A stretch of 64,000 nucleotides of DNA from Halobacillus ihumii. Its GTDB lineage: Bacteria; Bacillota; Bacilli; Bacillales; Halobacillaceae. The stretch lies in contig NZ_CACVAO010000001.1 in the NCBI RefSeq assembly GCF_902726645.1, forward strand, positions 2,650,764-2,714,763, in the 5' to 3' direction. Positions 8,661-18,151 of the stretch are shown one piece after another. The notes under the pieces are model-generated. The model worked only from the letters and a program-made list of their open reading frames with translations, searched no databases and was not told the origin of the DNA. How positions within the stretch are numbered: the stretch's first letter is position 1; every line of letters begins with the position of its first letter. A program made the translations under genes and the position numbers.

Positions 8661-9980
8661 ATGTCGAAAATTACATTTCTAGGTGCAGGCAGTACTATTT
8701 TTGCAAAAAACGTTCTAGGAGATTGCATGTTAACACCAAGTGTTCAAGGGTTCGAATTTGCTCTCTATGATATTGATCTTCAAAGATTAAAAGACTCCGA
8801 GAATATGTTGGAAAACTTGAAAAAGAGTCTTGGCAGCCATGTTACTGTTAAATCATATACAGATCGTAAAGAAGCGTTAAAAGGCGCTAAATACGTGGTG
8901 AATGCGATTCAGGTGGGCGGGTATAAGCCTAGTACTGTGATTGACTTTGACATCCCCAAAAAATACGGTCTTCGTCAAACGATAGGAGATACAATTGGAA
9001 TCGGCGGTATCTTCCGATCACTTAGAACCATCCCTGTTATGCTGGACTTTGCAAAAGACATGGAAGAAGTTTGCCCGGATGCCTGGTTCTTAAATTATAC
9101 GAATCCAATGGCTTCTTTAACAGGTACGATGCTGCGTTATACGGGTATTAAAACAGTAGGATTGTGCCATAGTGTCCAAGCGGCTGTTCCAGATTTATTT
9201 AAGTCACTTAATATGGATTATGATGATGTTCAATGGAAAATTGCCGGGATTAATCACCTTGCTTGGCTGCTGGAAGTTTCAAAAGATGGAGAGGACTTGT
9301 ATCCGGAAATTAAAAAGCGTGCAGCGCTAAAACAACAAGAACAGCATGATGACATGGTTCGTTTTGAACTGATGAATCGGTTCGGCTACTATGTAACAGA
9401 ATCATCAGAACACAATGCTGAGTATCATCCTTATTTTATAAAAAACAACTATCCTGAATTGATTGAGAAGTTCAATATTCCAATCGATGAATATCCTCGT
9501 CGTTGTGTAGAACAGATTGAAGATTGGGAGAAAATGCGTGAAGATGTTGTTAACAATCAAAACCTCAGCCACAAACGCACCCATGAGTATGCTTCCTATA
9601 TGATCGAGGCGATGGAGACAGATCAGCCATTTAGAATTCATGGAAATGTACTTAATACAGGCGGATTAATTAGTAATCTCCCTGCGAATGCCGTAGTTGA
9701 AGTGCCATGTCTCGTTGATCGCAATGGAGTGAATCCGTGCTATGTAGGAGATCTTCCGGGGCAATTGGCAGCTTTAAATCGCACCAACATAAACACTCAG
9801 TTGTTAACGATTGAAGCGGCTATGACTGGGAAGAGAGAACATATTTACCAAGCGGCCATGCTTGATCCACATACAGGGTCCGAGTTATCTATTGATGATA
9901 TTATTTCACTTTGTGATGAGCTCATTGAAGCTCATGGGGAAATGCTGCCAAATTTTAAGCGTGAGGAATCCTTTGTTTAG
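8661..9980 (+). CDS. melA: Alpha-galactosidase, glycoside hydrolase family 4
   Basis: A cytoplasmic NAD- and Mn-dependent GH4 enzyme of 439 residues that hydrolyses melibiose-type alpha-galactosides. The Rossmann motif FLGAGST is at the N-terminus. The metal ligands expected for GH4 are visible as Cys169 (GLCHSVQ) and His199 (INHLAW), and NYTNPMA follows the family pattern. ATG 8661 is preceded by TTAGGAGA; the GTG two codons upstream is less likely. It is the last gene of the operon and is followed by a strong terminator. GH4 also contains alpha-glucosidases and glucuronidases. The MelA-like sequence and the galactose genes next door favour alpha-galactosidase, which would feed free galactose to the neighbouring Leloir genes. 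Confidence 0.87.
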   Translation: MSKITFLGAGSTIFAKNVLGDCMLTPSVQGFEFALYDIDLQRLKDSENMLENLKKSLGSHVTVKSYTDRKEALKGAKYVVNAIQVGGYKPSTVIDFDIPKKYGLRQTIGDTIGIGGIFRSLRTIPVMLDFAKDMEEVCPDAWFLNYTNPMASLTGTMLRYTGIKTVGLCHSVQAAVPDLFKSLNMDYDDVQWKIAGINHLAWLLEVSKDGEDLYPEIKKRAALKQQEQHDDMVRFELMNRFGYYVTESSEHNAEYHPYFIKNNYPELIEKFNIPIDEYPRRCVEQIEDWEKMREDVVNNQNLSHKRTHEYASYMIEAMETDQPFRIHGNVLNTGGLISNLPANAVVEVPCLVDRNGVNPCYVGDLPGQLAALNRTNINTQLLTIEAAMTGKREHIYQAAMLDPHTGSELSIDDIISLCDELIEAHGEMLPNFKREESFV

Positions 9981-10062
9981 ACGTCTTCGTCTCAAAAGAA
10001 GGAAGTGAATGAACGGCTTTTTCTTCAAAACAAGAAAAATAGATTACAAGATGATCATTGGT

Positions 10063-10096
10063 TAACAGCAGATGTTTCGGCATCTGCTGTTTTTTG
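10063..10096 (+). terminator. Strong terminator of the alpha-galactoside operon
   Basis: AACAGCAGATG pairs exactly with CATCTGCTGTT around TTTCGG and runs into a T-tract. The remaining bases to 10343 hold no supported gene. Confidence 0.85.
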
Positions 10097-10343
10097 TACA
10101 CAATCTGTTGGCTCCTCTTCAGGTTACTACACTGTTTCATGTGTAAAAGATAGAGAAGAAAATTTACGCTCTCTGAGTCCCTTTTTTCTTTGAATGGAAT
10201 ATGGAATTAGACGAAGGGACATCATTTATTGTTGTGAGCATGAAATCACCTTTACGCCTTATGTCTAACTGGCTACACATAAGTTAAAACTCAGTTTATC
10301 GGTTTTTTAATGAATCCTGAGAGGACCATTACAAATTTATCTT

Positions 10344-11558
10344 TTAATGTTGTAAGAAAAACTCTTCCAAAATTAATACACACGCACCATAAGCAGAAGC
10401 ATTTTCTCCAAGACTTGATAATACAATGGAAGTTTCCCTAGCTTCTTTTGTCAATCCCCTTGACTGGATCGTTCCTTTTAGCCCTTCCATCAAAAAGCTG
10501 CCTGCATTCGCAACGCCGCCACCGATAATAATTCTGTTTGGATTCAGCGTATGCATGAGGTTGACGATACCTATGCCCAAAAACCTTCCAGTTTGATTTA
10601 ACAATTGAATACTGAAATCATCTCCATCACAGGCGGCTTGATAAACAGTCTCACCGTCTATTTTCTCAATATCGTGGTCTATTAAATCTAGGATACGTGA
10701 GGTTTTGCCCGCTTTTAATTCTTTTTTCGCTCGTTCGGCAATCGCAGGGCCTCCAGCTAATGTTTGAAGACACCCGTAATTTCCGCAGGTACACTTTGGT
10801 CCGGAGAGGTCGATGGTGACATGGCCGATTTCTCCTGCAATATTGTTTTCTCCATGAAAAAGTCTTCCATTAATCATGATGCCTGCGCCGATGCCGTGAC
10901 CGACGTTGATCCCCACAATATTATCCGCATCTTTTCCATTTCCAAACCACGATTCACCAAGGGTCATGGTACGGGCATCATTTTCAATTTTGACAACCAT
11001 CTTAAACTCATTTTCCAACTCTTCTTTTATGAGAATATCGTGAAGATCAAAGGAAGGGGCGAAAAGGGAGACTCCTTTGTCCACGTCAACGATGCCGTGC
11101 ATCCCTACACCAATGCCTAAAAACTTTTCTGTATCATTTTTGTTTGCCTGTAACAAGGAGTTGATGCCATTCTTCATTGTTGCAAGCAGATCTTCTCTTG
11201 TTGGGTATTTCTTAATCCGTAATAGGGTTGAATCTCTCACTTCACCAAACAAGTTCGTGACCACGAAATTCATCTTGTAGTGTCCAACGTCAATACCGAT
11301 TATGTAAAAATGTTCAGCGTTAATCGCTAGTAAAGTAGGCTTTCTTCCACCTTGTGAGGCACCTTGGGTCGTTTCGATAACGAATTGACTAGTAAGCAAT
11401 TCTTTGACGATGTTACTGACGGTAGGTGGGGTGAGTTTTGTTTGTTTTGCAATTTCGGCTCGGGAAATAGGACCATTCTTCCGAATCATATTCAAAATGA
11501 TGGATCGATTGATCGACTTCATCAACTGGAAACTTCCTCTATTATACTTCGAAGACAT
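10344..11558 (-). CDS. ROK family transcriptional repressor (XylR/NagC type)
   Basis: A 404-residue repressor with an N-terminal winged helix (RAEIAKQTKLTPPTVSNIVKELL, about residues 33-55) and a ROK sugar-kinase-like domain. The zinc motif CTCGNYGCLQ and the preceding histidine (GEIGHVTID) are intact, and GIDVGHYKMN marks the phosphate-binding region. A GGAGGAAG site supports the start. It is transcribed away from the galactose operon and the intergenic region holds two palindromes, so it most likely represses that operon in the absence of galactose or a galactoside. It may also retain sugar binding for sensing. The effector is inferred. Confidence 0.87.
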   Translation of the reverse strand: MSSKYNRGSFQLMKSINRSIILNMIRKNGPISRAEIAKQTKLTPPTVSNIVKELLTSQFVIETTQGASQGGRKPTLLAINAEHFYIIGIDVGHYKMNFVVTNLFGEVRDSTLLRIKKYPTREDLLATMKNGINSLLQANKNDTEKFLGIGVGMHGIVDVDKGVSLFAPSFDLHDILIKEELENEFKMVVKIENDARTMTLGESWFGNGKDADNIVGINVGHGIGAGIMINGRLFHGENNIAGEIGHVTIDLSGPKCTCGNYGCLQTLAGGPAIAERAKKELKAGKTSRILDLIDHDIEKIDGETVYQAACDGDDFSIQLLNQTGRFLGIGIVNLMHTLNPNRIIIGGGVANAGSFLMEGLKGTIQSRGLTKEARETSIVLSSLGENASAYGACVLILEEFFLQH

Positions 11559-11605
11559 TATTCTTCCTCCAACTATTCTAATTACGTCTATTATAACACA
11601 GGTTG

Positions 11606-11636
11606 TTCACTAAATTAAATTGATTAATAAAGTGAA
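11606..11636. promoter_or_regulatory. Candidate ROK operator near the repressor start
   Basis: A 31-bp imperfect palindrome: TTCACTAAATTAA on the left and TTAATAAAGTGAA on the right, matching at 11 of 13 positions around a 5-base centre. It lies 48 bases upstream of the ROK start, suitable for autoregulation. Confidence 0.5.
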
Positions 11637-11797
11637 TGATTCAACTGACAAATGCCTCTTTTTATAAAAGTGGAATGTAATGAGGGAATAAATTGCATTA
11701 TATGCGCTCACCATTGTCCTATAGTTTGTTTATAGAGAAGTAAGGAGAGACAAAATTCTTACTAAAGGGTTTTCATTTTTCAAACATTTATGATAAG

Positions 11798-11830
11798 TTG
11801 TACATAAGTTAATTAATTAATTTTATTAAC
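11798..11830. promoter_or_regulatory. Candidate operator and promoter of the galactose operon
   Basis: TTGTAC (11798-11803) and TTTTAT (11821-11826) are 17 bp apart, a modest promoter. Between and over the -10 lies the dyad GTTAAT...ATTAAC (11808-11830), which shares the TTAATTAA-rich core with the palindrome at 11606 and would block polymerase when bound. Confidence 0.42.
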
Positions 11831-11875
11831 TATATAGTGACCATTATCAAATCAATTGGATAAGGGGAGACAACC

Positions 11876-13462
11876 ATGAATTTATTTACGATTTTATCTT
11901 TTCTGTTTTTTACTGGACTTGTAGCGCTTATCTCATACTTCCTGACTCGTAAAGAGAACTTAAACACTCAGGATGGTTATTTCCTAGGGGGAAGAAGCTT
12001 AGGGGCATGGACCATTGCTGGTTCTTTGATGCTCACGAACCTATCTACGGAACAGTTAATTGGGTTAAATGCTCAAGGGTATTCCGACACCATTGCTGTT
12101 ATGGGGTGGGAAGTTGGTTCTGCTATTGCGTTAGTTGTTGTTGCCTTATTTCTTTTACCTAGATATTTAAAGGGCGGTATTACAACCATCCCTGATTTCT
12201 TAGAGGATCGTTTTGACTTTGGGACAAAACAAATTGTCACCATTCTTTTCTTGTTTGGTTACATATTTAATCTGCTGCCTCCGATTCTTTACTCAGGAGC
12301 CGTTGCCATTAATGGCTTGTTCAGTATTCCGGAAGCGCTTGGTGTTAGCAGGATGACCGCTTTATTCATTACGGTGTTCGCGATTGGAATTGTCGGTTCG
12401 ATTTACGCCATTTTTGGCGGGTTAAAGGCGGTTGCCGTATCTGATTCCATCAATGGAATTGGTCTTCTGATCGGGGGATTGATGATCCCGGTAATAGGGT
12501 TATTTGTCCTAGGGGATGGTTCGATTACAAACGGCTGGAGTACAATTGTTCAGGAAACTCCGGAAAAGCTGAATTCAATCGGTGGACCTGAGAGCCCGGT
12601 GCCATTTGGGACCATGTTTACAGGGATGCTGTTAGTCAATCTATTTTACTGGGGAACGGCGCAGCATATTATGCAGCGAGCGATTGCTGCAAAAAGCTTG
12701 AAGGAAGGTCAGAAAGGTGTGTTAATTGCTGCCTTTTTGAAACTTTTGGGCCCTGTATTCCTGATTCTGCCGGGGATTATCGCCTTCAACATGTTCGGAC
12801 CTGGGCTTGAGCCGACGAATGCTTATCCGATGCTCGTTAGAGAGGTATTGCCGACACCTTTAGTAGGTTTTTTTGCTGCTGTACTATTCGGTGCAATCTT
12901 ATCTTCCTTCAACTCGGCCTTGAACTCATCGGTTACGTTGATTGCCCTCAATATTTATAAACCTTATTTCAAGCCAGATGCACCTGATCGTGAGGTTGTC
13001 CGTAAAGGGAAATATATTGGTATCGTACTCGCGTTGTTTGCGATGTGTATCGCACCACTGATTGATATGGTGCCTCAAGGGTTCTTCCAATATTTACAAA
13101 TCGTTAATGGTTTCTATAATGTACCGATCTTTACCATTCTAATCGTTGGTTATTTAACAAAACGTGTACCAGCTATTGCAGCGAAAATATCATTGTTTGT
13201 ATTTATTTCAATTTATGCCGCCACACAGCTGGTTTGGGACACAGGCATCCACTTTCTTCATATATTAGCGATCTTATTTGTGTTATGTTCAGGCCTTATG
13301 CTGCTTATCGGACAACTTAAACCGCGTGAACAAGCCTTCTCGTTAGAAGAAAAGGCGAAGGTCGATATGACTCCTTGGAAACTGGTTTTCCCTGTTGGTG
13401 TAGCAGTTACAATGGCGATGATCATTATTTATACCTTGTTTTCTCCAATAGGGATTATATAA
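11876..13462 (+). CDS. Sodium/solute symporter (SSS family), probable galactose importer
   Basis: A 528-residue membrane protein with about 14 predicted helices. Its N-terminal region (QDGYFLGGRSLGAWTIAGS followed by LSTEQLIGLN) closely follows the pattern of bacterial Na+/galactose and Na+/glucose symporters such as vSGLT. It begins the galactose operon, 25 bases before galK, and has a GGGGAGA ribosome site. Function is inferred as Na+-driven uptake of galactose or a galactoside; the beta-galactosidase at the end of the operon leaves open that a disaccharide is also transported. Sodium coupling fits a saline habitat. Confidence 0.85.
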   Translation: MNLFTILSFLFFTGLVALISYFLTRKENLNTQDGYFLGGRSLGAWTIAGSLMLTNLSTEQLIGLNAQGYSDTIAVMGWEVGSAIALVVVALFLLPRYLKGGITTIPDFLEDRFDFGTKQIVTILFLFGYIFNLLPPILYSGAVAINGLFSIPEALGVSRMTALFITVFAIGIVGSIYAIFGGLKAVAVSDSINGIGLLIGGLMIPVIGLFVLGDGSITNGWSTIVQETPEKLNSIGGPESPVPFGTMFTGMLLVNLFYWGTAQHIMQRAIAAKSLKEGQKGVLIAAFLKLLGPVFLILPGIIAFNMFGPGLEPTNAYPMLVREVLPTPLVGFFAAVLFGAILSSFNSALNSSVTLIALNIYKPYFKPDAPDREVVRKGKYIGIVLALFAMCIAPLIDMVPQGFFQYLQIVNGFYNVPIFTILIVGYLTKRVPAIAAKISLFVFISIYAATQLVWDTGIHFLHILAILFVLCSGLMLLIGQLKPREQAFSLEEKAKVDMTPWKLVFPVGVAVTMAMIIIYTLFSPIGII

Positions 13463-13487
13463 ATCTATTAGAAGGGTAAGTGAAAAA

Positions 13488-14645
13488 ATGGAACAATTGA
13501 GAGAGGAATTTATCAATCAGTTCGGGGATCATGGAGAACTTGTGTCCTTTTTTGCCCCGGGACGTGTCAACTTGATTGGCGAGCATACCGACTATAATGG
13601 GGGCCACGTGTTTCCGTGTGCGCTTAGTGTCGGAACTTATGTGGTGGCTCGCAAGCGGTATGATGCTAACATTCAATTGTATTCCAAGAATTTTAGCGGA
13701 GCAGGAATCATCGAAACCAAGGTAGACGAACTCACATATGAACAGGTGCACGACTGGGCAAACTATCCTAAGGGTGTTGCTGCCTTATTTCAGCAAGCTG
13801 GCTACACGTTCCCCTATGGTTTCGATGCAATCTACTATGGAAATATTCCAAATGGGGCAGGTTTGTCATCATCTGCCTCAGTTGAATTGGTTACGGCTGT
13901 AATGTTGAAGGAGTTATTTCAGTTTGAGATCGACAGGATTGAGATGGTGAAGCTGGCTCAGAAAGCAGAGAACGAATTTGTCGGTGTGAATTGCGGAATC
14001 ATGGACCAATTCGCCAGTGGAATGGGGAAGAAAAATCATGCCGTTCTATTAAACTGCGATACATTGGACTACCAATACACTCCCATTTCGTTAACGAACG
14101 AACAGCTGATCATAGCCAATACGAATAAACAAAGAGGCCTGTCTGAATCGAAATATAATGAGCGAAGGCAGCAGTGTGAAACAGCTTTAAGAGACTTGCA
14201 AACCGAGCTTGATATTAGCGCGCTCGGGGAACTGACAGCCGATAAGTTTGAGGATTATAAAAATTTGATTCAAGATGATGTGGTGCAAAAACGTGCGAAG
14301 CATGCGGTTTACGAAAACCTTCGTACGATCAATGCGGTGGAACAACTACAAGCAGGTGATGTTGAAGGTTTTGGCAAATTAATGAATGAGTCTCATGTTT
14401 CTTTACGGGATGATTATGAAGTGACAGGTAAGGAATTAGATGCCTTAGTCGAGGCTGCATGGGAAGAGGGAGCTATTGGATCGAGAATGACAGGAGCTGG
14501 CTTCGGCGGCTGCACGATTAATATTGTACCGAACGAGGTCACGAGTCGTTTTATCGATCGTGTCGGTCAGAAGTATACAGAGATTACGGGTATGGAAGCG
14601 GATTTCTATGTGGTCGATATTGGAGATGGAGCAATGAAATTATAA
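13488..14645 (+). CDS. galK: Galactokinase
   Basis: A GHMP kinase of 385 residues that phosphorylates galactose to galactose-1-phosphate, the first step of the Leloir pathway. The galactokinase signature GRVNLIGEHTDYNGG lies at about residues 24-40, the ATP-binding motif NGAGLSSSASVE at about 120-132, and the C-terminal GHMP motif MTGAGFGGC near 335. Length is standard. It starts 25 bases after the symporter and is followed after 14 bases by galE, so it is part of one transcript. Nothing is missing. Confidence 0.96.
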   Translation: MEQLREEFINQFGDHGELVSFFAPGRVNLIGEHTDYNGGHVFPCALSVGTYVVARKRYDANIQLYSKNFSGAGIIETKVDELTYEQVHDWANYPKGVAALFQQAGYTFPYGFDAIYYGNIPNGAGLSSSASVELVTAVMLKELFQFEIDRIEMVKLAQKAENEFVGVNCGIMDQFASGMGKKNHAVLLNCDTLDYQYTPISLTNEQLIIANTNKQRGLSESKYNERRQQCETALRDLQTELDISALGELTADKFEDYKNLIQDDVVQKRAKHAVYENLRTINAVEQLQAGDVEGFGKLMNESHVSLRDDYEVTGKELDALVEAAWEEGAIGSRMTGAGFGGCTINIVPNEVTSRFIDRVGQKYTEITGMEADFYVVDIGDGAMKL

Positions 14646-14659
14646 GAGGAGGTGCGCAT

Positions 14660-15649
14660 ATGGCGGTATTAGTATGCGGTGGAGCGGGGTATATTGGAAG
14701 CCATGCTGTGGCTCAACTGCTAGATCTTAACGAAGAAGTGGTGGTCGTAGACAATCTACAAAAAGGTCATCGTGAAGCCGTGGTTGAAGGGGCGGTTTTC
14801 TATCAAGGTGATCTTCGTGATGAAGCTTTTTTAAATAAAGTCTTTGAAGCAAACGACATTGATTCGGTGATTCATTTTGCAGCAGATTCACAAGTAGGAG
14901 AAAGTGTTGAGGATCCATTGAAATATTATGATAACAATGTGTACGGAGCGGTGTGCTTGCTGAGGACTATGGCTGTCCATCAGGTGAAGAAGATTGTTTT
15001 TTCATCAACAGCCGCTGCCTATGGGGAAGTGGAACAGATACCGATTCAGGAAACCGATCCAACTGTTCCGACGAATCCATATGGAGAAACGAAGCTTGCG
15101 GTTGAGAACATGCTGAGATGGGCTGAACAGGCCCACGGTATCCAATATGTCGTGTTACGTTATTTTAATGTGGCAGGAGCGGATCCCAATGGGCGGATTG
15201 GCGAAGATCATCATCCGGAAACTCATTTAATTCCCATCATCCTGCAAGTCGCTTCAGGGAAACGAGAGAAAATTTCCATATTCGGTGATGATTATCCAAC
15301 AAAGGACGGAACATGCATCAGAGATTATATCCATGTAACGGATTTAGTCGATGCTCATTTGCTGGCAATCAAAAGGTTAAGAGGTCACAACAGCAGTGCC
15401 ACGTATAATCTAGGCAATGGGCGAGGGTTTACTGTTAAAGAAGTCATTGATGCTGCGAGAAGAATCACAGGGCAAGATATTCCGGCAGAAAGTTCTCCTA
15501 GACGGGCAGGAGATCCTGCACAACTGGTTGCCTCTTCTGAAAAAGCAATGGAGGACTTAGGCTGGAAACCCAAGAACTCTGGCTTAGATCACATGATTCA
15601 AACGGCCTGGACTTGGTTTCAGAATCATCCAGACGGCTACGAAGAGTAA
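14660..15649 (+). CDS. galE: UDP-glucose 4-epimerase
   Basis: A 329-residue extended short-chain dehydrogenase that interconverts UDP-galactose and UDP-glucose. The NAD motif CGGAGYIGSH is at the N-terminus, the catalytic serine-threonine region SSTAAAYG near residue 115 and YGETK (the YxxxK pair) near residue 140. The sequence YFNVAGADPNG is typical of GalE. A strong AGAGGAGGTG site supports the start. It sits between galK and galT as in many Bacilli. Confidence 0.95.
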   Translation: MAVLVCGGAGYIGSHAVAQLLDLNEEVVVVDNLQKGHREAVVEGAVFYQGDLRDEAFLNKVFEANDIDSVIHFAADSQVGESVEDPLKYYDNNVYGAVCLLRTMAVHQVKKIVFSSTAAAYGEVEQIPIQETDPTVPTNPYGETKLAVENMLRWAEQAHGIQYVVLRYFNVAGADPNGRIGEDHHPETHLIPIILQVASGKREKISIFGDDYPTKDGTCIRDYIHVTDLVDAHLLAIKRLRGHNSSATYNLGNGRGFTVKEVIDAARRITGQDIPAESSPRRAGDPAQLVASSEKAMEDLGWKPKNSGLDHMIQTAWTWFQNHPDGYEE

Positions 15650-15670
15650 TTTTGGAAGGGGGGGATGATC

Positions 15671-17191
15671 ATGAAAGTCAACATTTATAAAGAGATTGAA
15701 CGTTTGATTAATTATGGATTGCATAAAGAATTGATCTCGGTATGGGATGTCGATTATGTTCGGAATGCTCTGTTAGAAGTGTTTCATGCAGAAGATTGTG
15801 TGCCGGTACATGTGCCGAAGGAAGAGCATGATACTCCGATCGACATGATAGAAAATATGCTGGATTATGCAGTTGAACATCAATTGATTCCTGAAAATAC
15901 CGTAACTGAAAGAGATTTATTTGATCCGAAAATTATGGATAAGCTGGTTCCCCGTCCTGTTGAAGTGATCCGAACCTTTTACCATCTCTATCAGACGAAG
16001 GGGCCGGAAGCAGCTACGAATTTTTTCTATGCATTAGCTAAATCCTCTTATTATATCCGAACAGATCGTGTAGCCAAGAATGTCCATTGGTACAGCTCAA
16101 CCGCATATGGAGATCTAGAGATTACGATCAATCTTTCAAAGCCAGAGAAAGATTCGAAAGCGATTGAAGCGGCAAAAACAAAAGCGGCTGTTTCCTATCC
16201 GAAATGCATGCTATGTAAAGAAAATGTCGGATACGCAGGGCGGTTGGATCATCCAGCCCGCCAAAACCATCGTATCATCCCAATGGGGCTGCAGGAGGAA
16301 ACATGGTTTTTACAATACTCTCCATACGTTTATTACAATGAACATGCCATTGTTTTTTCCCGTGAGCATCGCCCTATGAAAGTTTCACAGGCGGGCTTTG
16401 AGCGTCTGCTTCATTTTGTTGAACTTCTGCCTCATTACTTTGTCGGATCGAATGCGGATTTACCCATTGTGGGGGGATCTATTCTAAGCCATGATCACTT
16501 TCAGGCCGGTCATCACGAATTTCCAATGGCGCAAGCGCCTATGGAGGAAACGTTCACCGTAAGTAGTAATCCTGAGGTCACTGCCGGAATCGTAAAGTGG
16601 CCGATGTCCGTGATACGGCTTCAAGGGAAAAGCCGTGAAGCCTTAGCAAAACTAGGCGAACGAATTTTGCAAACGTGGCAAGGATACAGTGAAGAACGTA
16701 TTGGAATTTTTGCCGAAACGGATGGGACGCCGCACAATACGATCACACCGATTGCCCGTATGAGGGGTGGGGTATTTGAGCTTGACCTCGTGTTGAGAAA
16801 TAATCGAACGAACGAGGAGCATCCAACGGGGATCTTCCATCCTCATCAAGAAGTCCACCATATTAAGAAAGAAAATATCGGCTTGATCGAAGTGATGGGG
16901 CTTGCTGTATTGCCAGGGCGCCTGGTAGAGGAGATGGATGTGCTTAGTCAATACATGATTGAAGATGAACTGGATACAAAAGGATACGAAGATGAGCGTA
17001 CAGCCAAACATGTTGATTGGGCTAAGCGAATCAAAGCAGAGAATGGTCACGTGAACACACAAACGATCAAGCAAATCCTCCGACAGGAAATCGGAAAGAC
17101 GTTCTCAACCGTGTTAGAACATGCCGGTGTGTTCAAACGTTCGACAGAAGGACAGGAAGGGTTCCGACATTTTCTAAGTGAGGTATTGTAA
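15671..17191 (+). CDS. galT: Galactose-1-phosphate uridylyltransferase, class II
   Basis: A 506-residue enzyme of the Firmicute-type GalT family (TIGR01239 type), longer than and unrelated in length to the enterobacterial GalT. It transfers UMP from UDP-glucose to galactose-1-phosphate. The region GGSILSHDHFQAGHHEFPM around residues 275-293 carries the conserved histidines. A run of G before the start gives a strong ribosome site; ATG 15665 in the same frame is an alternative start two codons upstream. Its stop overlaps the next ATG (TAATG), showing translational coupling. Confidence 0.93.
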   Translation: MKVNIYKEIERLINYGLHKELISVWDVDYVRNALLEVFHAEDCVPVHVPKEEHDTPIDMIENMLDYAVEHQLIPENTVTERDLFDPKIMDKLVPRPVEVIRTFYHLYQTKGPEAATNFFYALAKSSYYIRTDRVAKNVHWYSSTAYGDLEITINLSKPEKDSKAIEAAKTKAAVSYPKCMLCKENVGYAGRLDHPARQNHRIIPMGLQEETWFLQYSPYVYYNEHAIVFSREHRPMKVSQAGFERLLHFVELLPHYFVGSNADLPIVGGSILSHDHFQAGHHEFPMAQAPMEETFTVSSNPEVTAGIVKWPMSVIRLQGKSREALAKLGERILQTWQGYSEERIGIFAETDGTPHNTITPIARMRGGVFELDLVLRNNRTNEEHPTGIFHPHQEVHHIKKENIGLIEVMGLAVLPGRLVEEMDVLSQYMIEDELDTKGYEDERTAKHVDWAKRIKAENGHVNTQTIKQILRQEIGKTFSTVLEHAGVFKRSTEGQEGFRHFLSEVL

Positions 17192-17214
17192 TGCACGTTG
17201 TAGGAGAGGTAATG

Positions 17215-18150
17215 ATGATCAACTATTCCACGTTCAAGGGGATTAATTGTATTAGTTTAGAAAATGAACAAATTCGGTGCACGATTCTGCCTTCTTATGG
17301 CGGAAAAATGGCAAGCTTATTTGATAAACAAGCAGGATATGAATGGTTGTACCAGACAGAAGCAGACAAGCTGAACGTCCCCGCTTATGGGGACGACTTT
17401 TCCCAATTCGATTCCAGCGGATTTGATGAGATGTTCCCTGGAATAGATGAGGGACCGCACCCGCATGACTTTTCGCTAATTCCTGATCACGGAGAAGTGT
17501 GGGCGATGCCGTGGCAAGTGACAGAACGCTCGTATGGACTGGATTTAAAAGTGACCAGTCCGGTTTTTCCTTATTCGTTATCCAAACAAGTGGATCTTGG
17601 AATGGACCGTGTGGAGATCAATTATCAAGCAAACAACTTGTCTGACCAGCCTTTCCCGTTTATTTGGGCAGCCCATTCTCTATTGAATATGAATCAGGCT
17701 ACAGTCATTCGCGTGCCGTCGGATATGAAAGAAGTCATAAATGTTGAACAGTCCTCTGTTCACCTTGGAGAGTGGGGAACACTTCATAGTTATCCCATAA
17801 CCGAGTCAAAACGGACAGGTGACTCCGTCGATTTATCGAAAATGGAAGGCAAAGCAGCGAGCAATATCGAGAAGTTTTATTTTACAAAACCGTTAAGTCA
17901 AGGGTGGTGTCAGGCGGTCCAGGAAGACATAGGAAGAACGTTAACGTATACGTTTCCTCCAGATAAAGTTCCGTACTTAGGTGTATGGAAAACCCAGGGA
18001 GGCTATCGAAATGATTATAATTTTGCGTTAGAGCCTTGTACAGGGATGTATGATGATGTATATGTCGCAAATAAGATCAATAAGATTTCAAAAATTCCTC
18101 CGCGAGGAACGTACTCGTGGAAGATAACGATGCAGTTGGGGGGTTATTAA
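17215..18150 (+). CDS. Aldose 1-epimerase family protein (GalM-like)
   Basis: A member of the galactose mutarotase fold (about 311 residues) that would convert beta- to alpha-galactose for galactokinase. Hallmarks are NEQIRCTILPSYGGKMASL near the N-terminus, FDEMFPGIDEG, and HGEVWAMPW with the conserved histidine. The first possible ATG (17191) overlaps the galT stop, but AGGAGAGG at 17202-17209 points to ATG 17212 or 17215. It belongs to the less well studied DUF4432/aldose-epimerase-like side of the family, so the exact sugar is not certain. The operon makes galactose the best guess. Confidence 0.8.
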   Translation: MINYSTFKGINCISLENEQIRCTILPSYGGKMASLFDKQAGYEWLYQTEADKLNVPAYGDDFSQFDSSGFDEMFPGIDEGPHPHDFSLIPDHGEVWAMPWQVTERSYGLDLKVTSPVFPYSLSKQVDLGMDRVEINYQANNLSDQPFPFIWAAHSLLNMNQATVIRVPSDMKEVINVEQSSVHLGEWGTLHSYPITESKRTGDSVDLSKMEGKAASNIEKFYFTKPLSQGWCQAVQEDIGRTLTYTFPPDKVPYLGVWKTQGGYRNDYNFALEPCTGMYDDVYVANKINKISKIPPRGTYSWKITMQLGGY

Positions 18151-18151
18151 A

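Noticed and set aside
10005..10193. 62-codon frame after the GH4 gene
   Set aside because: It runs straight through the strong terminator of the alpha-galactoside operon and resembles no family.
16652..17074. 140-codon minus-strand frame inside galT
   Set aside because: It is an antisense shadow of a well-supported gene with no start signals.
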